This document shows, in pieces, positions 6,188 through 6,423 of a DNA stretch of 6,423 bases. Positions within the stretch are counted from its first letter, which is position 1. The number at the start of each line of letters is the position of its first letter. The position numbers were made by a program, and so were the translations under genes. The notes below the pieces were generated by a model. It was not told the DNA's origin. It worked only from the letters and a program-made list of their open reading frames with translations, and did not search any database. Source of the DNA: an uncultured Bacteroidota bacterium (lineage in GTDB: Bacteria; Bacteroidota; Rhodothermia; Rhodothermales; UBA10348); contig CALBJU010000318.1 of the NCBI GenBank assembly GCA_937893205.1, positions 1 through 6,423 of the forward strand, read 5' to 3'.

Positions 6188-6423
6188 ATGAAGACGATTC
6201 AGATTGTAAAGGAATTGGAGTCGGCTGCGGAGCAGCTGGGATTGAGAGTTCGCCGCGAAAAGGGAAATTTCCGCGGAGGTTTCTGTGTGCGCGACGAGGA
6301 AGAGTTTCTCATGCTCAATCGGGTTCATCCTCCAGAAGTCCATCTCGCAGTTCTTGCCGATACCCTCAAATCAATGAAAGTTGATTCCGTCTACCTGAGA
6401 CCCGCCGTCCGACAGGCCCTTGA
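6188..6423 (+). CDS. Small conserved-looking hypothetical protein, cut by the right edge
   Basis: An open frame from ATG 6188 runs to the window end, giving 78 complete codons (MKTIQIVKELESAAEQLGLRV to RPAVRQAL). The product is charged, has no signal peptide or membrane segment, and reads as mixed helix and strand: an N-terminal amphipathic helix (about 3-17), a strand pair around VRREKGNFRGGFCVRDEEEFLML (about 20-43), a second helix (about 48-63) and a last part VDSVYLRPAVRQAL. It resembles short uncharacterised cytoplasmic proteins that I recall from Bacteroidota and relatives, with a GGxC turn and a YLxPAVR ending; I cannot assign a function. The protein is probably near its end at the edge. 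An in-frame GTG at 6173 is a less likely start. It lies 80 bases after the beta-barrel gene. Confidence 0.6.
   Translation, partial: MKTIQIVKELESAAEQLGLRVRREKGNFRGGFCVRDEEEFLMLNRVHPPEVHLAVLADTLKSMKVDSVYLRPAVRQAL

Overview
The window looks like chromosomal DNA of a Bacteroidota-type bacterium, most probably from the Rhodothermota/Balneolota side of that group. Base composition is close to half G+C. The signs are a single-subunit di-heme SdhC of the cytochrome b558 type, an RNase E/G with a large insertion in its S1 domain and a very long basic tail, start codons without convincing Shine-Dalgarno sequences, and a small secreted beta-barrel protein ending in phenylalanine. This placement is an inference from protein style, not from a search.

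Layout. On the minus strand, reading right to left, citrate synthase (890-2032) is followed by sdhC (685 down to the left edge, C-terminus missing). A hairpin just after the citrate synthase stop and a weak promoter-like pair before sdhC suggest partly separate transcription. Both proteins serve the TCA cycle: citrate synthase makes citrate, and SdhC anchors succinate dehydrogenase in the membrane and passes electrons to quinone. The catalytic sdhA/sdhB genes would be expected beyond the left edge.

A roughly 590-base non-coding region (2033-2625) separates this pair from the divergent plus-strand half. It holds a long bulged hairpin (2164-2191), a textbook intrinsic terminator (2301-2323), a Bacteroidota-like promoter candidate (2421-2451) and another hairpin (2452-2478). 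This is the least explained stretch of the window.

The plus strand then carries an 860-residue RNase E/G family endoribonuclease (2626-5208). Its catalytic aspartates and 5'-sensor residues are intact. It has about 78 extra residues inside the S1 domain, no CPxC zinc-link, and a roughly 270-residue disordered Arg/Ser/Gly/Lys-rich tail that includes a 15-bp tandem repeat coding for KKPAA. Next are an exported beta-barrel-like protein of unknown role (5373-6107) and the start of a small unrecognised cytoplasmic protein (6188 to the right edge).

I see no mobile element, CRISPR array, tRNA or rRNA. Most of the window is housekeeping. The points worth a second look are the RNase E/G architecture and the structured non-coding region before it.
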